Shown piece by piece: positions 60,128-64,000 of a stretch of 64,000 bases of DNA (the stretch's first letter is position 1; each line of letters begins with the position of its first letter). Both the position numbers and the translations under genes were made by a program. The notes under the pieces were generated by a model that saw nothing but the letters and a program-made list of their open reading frames with translations, did not search any database and was not told the DNA's origin. Origin of the DNA: Rebecca billardiae RCC1528 (taxonomy: Eukaryota; Haptophyta); NCBI GenBank assembly GCA_965240325.2, contig OZ251228.1:2604001-2668000 (forward strand), given 5' to 3'.

Positions 60128-62380
60128 ATGCCCCTCGCGCCCAGCAGGCGCACCTCGGCGCTTCGCGTCATCGCATGGCTCGCGGTGGGGCTACCAGCGC
60201 TAAGCGCGCGCCCGGCGGGGAGCGCGTCCAAGAAGGCTGCCCCCGCGCCAGCCGGGGCGCCCGGCATGGCCGGCGTCCCGCCCGAGCTCGCCGTGTGGCC
60301 TGGACGGACGACGCTCACTTCAGCGGACGCACCCGCGGCGCGCTCCTGGGCGAACGCGTCGAGCATGGACACGCCCGTGCCCACCTGGCCGCGCCGCCCA
60401 GCGTCGGCGTCGGCGCAGGAGCTCCTGCTGATGCAGCGCATCCGCAACGGCACCATCCGCTTCCGCTCCGACAAGATCAAAAAGCCCGCGAAGTACGCGG
60501 TCGACACGGCGCACCTGCGCAGCTGCACCTCGTGCTTCGAGCGCGAGTACCGCGCCTCGCTGCACCGCCTGCCGTTCGCGCCGCGGGCGGGCGAGGCGCA
60601 GCTGCTCGTCGACGACCACGCCATCGGGCGGCACACGTGCATCGCGCGCGCGTACCACGGCCCGTCGGAGAAGGCGCCGCTCAACCTCTCGCTGCAGGCG
60701 CTGCGTGCGGGCTGCGACAGGCCGGAGCGATGGCAGGTCGAGGTGTGCTACACGACGCGCGCGCGGCACTTTGGCATGTACGGCACCGTCCTCGCGCCCA
60801 GCCGCGCCTCGCCGCGCTACCGCATGTGGCTCGGCCGCGAGCAGATCTACTACACAGAGTCTGCGGACGGGCTGGCGTGGGCGCCGCTCAGCGAGGCGAC
60901 GGGCGTGGGCGGCGGCAAGCGGTTTGAGATGTGCATCTCGCACGACGCGGCGCACGGCCGGCTGCTGATGGGGCACCACTGCGGCAACAGCCACGAGTCG
61001 GTGTGCATCGCGAGCGCGCCGGACACCGCGCGCGCCGACGAGCGCTGGACGCCGCTCGGCGGGCGCGCGCGAGCGCCCCCCAACGTAACGTGGGCGCAGA
61101 CGTGCGGCCAGATCCCGGGGTGCTGCGGACAGCCGTGCGCGCACCACGCGGACTCGTACAACTGCGTGCGCTGGGGCGCGCACGACGGCGCGCACTGGCT
61201 GCTCAAGCGCGCGGCGTTTGGCAACCACGAGCTGGCCTCGCAGTGGCGCGCGGTGCGCGGCATCGTCGTCGCGCGCAACCCGCGGCTCGACGCGAACAGC
61301 TCCGCCTTCGAGCCCGTGGCCTCGTGGTACCTCGACCGCGAGGGCAAGGCGGAGCGCTACCGCCGGCAGATCTACTCGCTCACGCTCAGCGACGCGGGCG
61401 CGCGCGCGGCCGACGCCGGCCGCGCGGCCGGCGGCGCGGCGGCGCGCGAGGAGGCCACCGCTCCGGACGGCGTGCAGCTGGGGCTGCTCACGGTGCTGCA
61501 GTGGCCGGGCGTCGGGTCCAAGGCGTCGGGCCTGCTCAACAAGCGGCCGCCCTTCTGGTTCGACATCATGAGCGTCTACCTGCTCCCCACGCGCGACGGC
61601 GGGCGCACCTTTGACCTCAGCGCCGTGTACGCGGACGCGCGGCTGCTGCCGATCGGCGGCTGCCCGCGCGAGTACGAGTCCAACCGCACCAAGAGCCGCA
61701 CGTTCACGAGCGTCGAGGTGAACGGCACCGAGACGGTCACCACGGTCACGACCGTGAGCACCACGCGCACCAGGCTGAAGGTCGTCAAGACCACAGACGT
61801 GCCGCACGTGTGCGAGTTCGACGCCGGCTACGTCGAGCCCGCGTCCGAGCTGCTCAGCACGCGCGAGCACGGGCACGTGCTGTACTACGAGGGGCGGCCG
61901 GCGATGCACGACGTGCGCTTCTGGCGGAAGCCCACGATCGCGCGCGCGCGCTGGCCGCTGCACCGGCTGGCGGGCGTGCGCGTCGACCCGGCGTGCGCCG
62001 CGCCCGCGCGCGCGGGCGGCGCGGCGCTCGCACCGCCGGGCGAGTGCGGCCAGCTCGAGACCCGGCCGTTCGAGCTGCGCGGCACGCATCGGGTGCTCAG
62101 CGTGAACGCGCGTGTGCCGCCCGCCGACGGCGCCGTCGCGAGCAGCCTCACCGCCGCGCTGGTCGACGACGCGCGCGTGCAGCCGATCGCGGGGCACGAG
62201 CGCGGCGCGCCCGCCGCCCCCGCCGTGGACGCTGCGGATGCGGTGCTGCAGTGGGCGGGCGCAAAGGGCGCGGGCGCGAGGAGCCGCATCGATGCCGCGC
62301 TGGCCGGTCGGCGCGTGCGGCTCCGCTTCGAGCTGTGCGGCGCCACCGAGCTGTTCGCCTTCACGCTGCGCGCGAGCTAG
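60128..62380 (+). CDS. Secreted or membrane-anchored beta-propeller glycosidase-like protein
   Basis: An intronless frame of 750 residues from ATG 60128; Met at 60113 is an alternative. The first 28 residues form a signal peptide or anchor (ALRVIAWLAVGLPALSA). Residues about 157-260 match the entry of GH32/GH43-like and sialidase-like propellers: QLLVDDHAIGRHTCIARAYH, then FGMYGTVLAPS, YRMWLGREQIYYTESADGLA. Later blades include RFEMCISHDAAHGRLLMGHH and a Cys cluster TCGQIPGCCGQPCAHHADSY. Several N-x-T/S sites fit the secretory pathway. The C-terminal 120 residues (ECGQLETRPFELRG to LRFELCGATELFAFTLRAS) resemble a beta-sandwich carbohydrate-binding module of the type that follows such propellers. 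I cannot name a substrate, and catalytic acids are not certain, so it may be a binding protein. A Thr/Val-rich run (TVTTVTTVSTTRTRLK) is an odd insertion. It starts 85 bp after the TIR-like gene in the same direction. Confidence 0.75.
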   Translation: MPLAPSRRTSALRVIAWLAVGLPALSARPAGSASKKAAPAPAGAPGMAGVPPELAVWPGRTTLTSADAPAARSWANASSMDTPVPTWPRRPASASAQELLLMQRIRNGTIRFRSDKIKKPAKYAVDTAHLRSCTSCFEREYRASLHRLPFAPRAGEAQLLVDDHAIGRHTCIARAYHGPSEKAPLNLSLQALRAGCDRPERWQVEVCYTTRARHFGMYGTVLAPSRASPRYRMWLGREQIYYTESADGLAWAPLSEATGVGGGKRFEMCISHDAAHGRLLMGHHCGNSHESVCIASAPDTARADERWTPLGGRARAPPNVTWAQTCGQIPGCCGQPCAHHADSYNCVRWGAHDGAHWLLKRAAFGNHELASQWRAVRGIVVARNPRLDANSSAFEPVASWYLDREGKAERYRRQIYSLTLSDAGARAADAGRAAGGAAAREEATAPDGVQLGLLTVLQWPGVGSKASGLLNKRPPFWFDIMSVYLLPTRDGGRTFDLSAVYADARLLPIGGCPREYESNRTKSRTFTSVEVNGTETVTTVTTVSTTRTRLKVVKTTDVPHVCEFDAGYVEPASELLSTREHGHVLYYEGRPAMHDVRFWRKPTIARARWPLHRLAGVRVDPACAAPARAGGAALAPPGECGQLETRPFELRGTHRVLSVNARVPPADGAVASSLTAALVDDARVQPIAGHERGAPAAPAVDAADAVLQWAGAKGAGARSRIDAALAGRRVRLRFELCGATELFAFTLRAS

Positions 62381-62950
62381 CATGCAGCAGTGCATGCATG
62401 ATGACGACTGCGCGCACATTTCGCATCGCATCGTCGGCGCGTGATGCATACTACGACTACGCTGACGGATGAACTGATGAATAGCTAGGATGCGTCGGCA
62501 CGCGCGTCGTCGATCTGCTGACTCGGCGCGCTCTCGCCCGTCTCTGAGTCTCGATCCGCCTCGATCGCCGCAACGCAGAACGCTGATGATGTGATGACGA
62601 TGACTCATAGCAGACACGACTAGCTAGTCGTCATGCATGCGCGCGCGCAGCAGCATATATATCGCGCGACGACAACATCGTCATTATTATTATTTATTAT
62701 TGGGGCGGTGATCATTCGTCATTATTCGGTGATGCCAGACAGCCAGGACCCTCCGTATACTACTTACTACTCATATATACTAGTATATGGCTCCGGCTTC
62801 GGTCCACCCCCCCCAGTCCGGTCAGTGGAGCGTTACATCTTGACACTGCAATCGGCGGGATCGCCGCGCCTCTGATGATCTACAATAGCTCCTAGCCCAC
62901 CCCAGGCGGTCCCTTGCCTCCCTTGGGCTTGGACGATATTGACCGCGCCA
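62381..62950. other. Intergenic; right part is the duplicated EsV-1-7 3' flank
   Basis: 62381-62770 has no gene. 62786-62950 is the inverted counterpart of 38460-38640. Confidence 0.6.
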
Positions 62951-63117
62951 CACCTCCAATCGACGGTTCAGACTCTATTTTCTATAACTAATACCCAGTC
63001 CGGGTATCATTTTCGCATATGTATACAGGTGTCCGGAACGCTCCCGGACTGTGCTGAAATCTGAGTAAGGGACGGGTAATTACATAGTAAAAATAGAGTC
63101 TGAACATATTGGGAGGT
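62951..63117. mobile_element. MITE-like element downstream of the second EsV-1-7 gene, copy 2
   Basis: 167 bp with imperfect terminal inverted repeats: CACCTCCAAT and TTCAGACTCTATTTTCTATA on the left; TTACATAGTAAAAATAGAGT and CATATTGGGAGGTG on the right. It matches 38095-38459 once that copy's microsatellite is removed. Confidence 0.75.
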
Positions 63118-63437
63118 GGACAGACATGAGACAGAGAGAGTGCCAGGTGGTCGGATGCGGCTGATTTCTCAATGATTCTCGTTGAAGTCATCAATCGGGG
63201 GTCGTCGGAAGGGACGACTCTACTGCTGCATGGTCCGCTTGGTTGACTTCGGCTCCGGGGCCGGCCTGAAGACGTAACGGAGCTGGGGGGGGTGGACCAA
63301 TTCTATGAGTTAAAAGACACAGGCACGAGGGCGCAGCTCTCCTTAGATTCGTCTGCATAGTGGTACCTACTGGTCGAAGCTTCACTTAGCTTGCGACGCA
63401 GGAGCCAGGAGCCATATAGATTATAGTTATTGAGAAT
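63118..63437. other. 3' flank of the second EsV-1-7 gene
   Basis: No gene. It shares short blocks with 37649-37800 in inverted orientation, as expected for duplicated flanks. Confidence 0.5.
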
Positions 63438-64000
63438 TCACTCGTCATCATCATCATCAGCAGCAGCAGACGAGGATGACAGACCGGATGCCATCACCGT
63501 CCAACGGTCAGACGACGACTCGTCAGCAGCAGCAATGCCTGTGTCACCATGTGGCCAGTGTGGCGGCATTCGGCAACCCGCCCCGTTGCCTGTCTCTGGT
63601 CTTCCGACCAGCGGCGGCGGTTGGGGCAGCTGCGGGGCGGCGTCCGAGACGGTGGCAATGCAGCTGGTGCGTTTGTGCTGTCGCTTAGGTGCGCGTGTGC
63701 CCTGGTCACCAGTGCCATGCTCCAGCCTGCGCTTGGGGACGGCGAGCCGAGTGTTAACCATGCCGGCCAGCTTGTGCGCAGCGCACCTGCTAGCGCGCGC
63801 GTCGCCCGGCATGCCGAACGCAGGCACCGTGGTGCAGCCGGTGTGGTCACACTTGCGGCTCCTCACGTCGACCATGCCGGCCAGCTTGTGCGTAGCGCAC
63901 CGGCTGGCGCGCGCGTCACCCGGCATGCCGAAGTTCGGCACCTTGGTGCAGCCGGCGTGATCACACTTGGGGCTCTTCACGTCGACCATGCCGGCCAGCT
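63438..64000 (-). CDS. EsV-1-7 repeat protein, C-terminal part (runs off the window)
   Basis: Minus strand; the start lies beyond 64000. Two complete C-x4-C-x16-C-x2-H units are visible (CDHAGCTKVPNFGMPGD; CDHTGCTTVPAFGMPGD), preceded by the LAG end of a third at the window edge. The tail reads TRLAVPKRRLEHGTGDQGTR, close to that of the 35.4-kb gene, then a Pro-rich stretch (LPQPPPLVGRPETGNGAGCR) and an acidic end with DRWTVMASGLSSSSAAADDD. Unlike the first gene, the tail is continuous in one frame to the stop at 63438-63440. The basic PKRR patch could be a nuclear signal. It is the best guide for the C-terminus of the first gene. Confidence 0.9.
   Translation of the reverse strand, partial: LAGMVDVKSPKCDHAGCTKVPNFGMPGDARASRCATHKLAGMVDVRSRKCDHTGCTTVPAFGMPGDARASRCAAHKLAGMVNTRLAVPKRRLEHGTGDQGTRAPKRQHKRTSCIATVSDAAPQLPQPPPLVGRPETGNGAGCRMPPHWPHGDTGIAAADESSSDRWTVMASGLSSSSAAADDDDDE

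Overview
This window looks like nuclear DNA of a GC-rich unicellular eukaryotic alga, most likely a haptophyte or a stramenopile such as a pelagophyte. That placement is inference. The evidence is intron-split genes on both strands, RPB7 (an RNA polymerase II subunit), a RAP-domain organelle RNA-binding protein, a ZIP metal transporter, a CXXC CpG-binding protein, very GC-rich coding DNA beside AT-rich spacers with long (TA)n runs, and two EsV-1-7 repeat genes, a family best known from brown algae and algal viruses. The nine introns I could place end in AG, and seven of their donors begin GTGCG.

Layout. 1-3.9 kb: no convincing gene; a 731-bp element with perfect 24-bp inverted ends, a diverged duplication and palindromes. 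4-16.7 kb: a doubtful ORF, a transposase-like protein ending in a chromodomain and a Tudor-like domain, then an intact 2742-codon non-LTR retrotransposon ORF (endonuclease, reverse transcriptase, RNase H, zinc knuckle, OTU-like protease). 17-23 kb: repeat-rich, with a 407-bp-arm inverted repeat, a decayed gene and a 1.9-kb element with 39-bp inverted ends. 23.3-26.1 kb: two intronless minus-strand housekeeping genes, a ketopantoate-reductase-like enzyme and an AFG1-type mitochondrial ATPase. 26.3-29.0 kb: an inverted repeat with 812-bp arms that starts just upstream of the ATPase gene.

29.7-34.9 kb: a complete P-element-like transposon with 112-bp perfect terminal repeats and two genes, a transposase and a divergently oriented HMG-box-like protein. 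It sits beside a degenerate EsV-1-7 unit. A second, 401-bp element separates that unit from an intact 14-repeat EsV-1-7 array (35.4-37.4 kb). A paralogous EsV-1-7 gene runs off the right edge in inverted orientation and carries the same downstream non-coding sequence, so a gene-plus-flank duplication is visible.

40.3-62.4 kb is the gene-dense part: RAP protein, ZIP transporter, a small unknown, a PH-domain protein, RPB7, a Cys-rich unknown, a poorly resolved ORF, the CXXC protein, a multi-pass membrane protein with a TIR-like C-terminus, and a secreted propeller-type glycosidase-like protein. These genes do not form an operon or an obvious pathway. What the window shows as a system is layered mobile-element activity around an expanding EsV-1-7 family.
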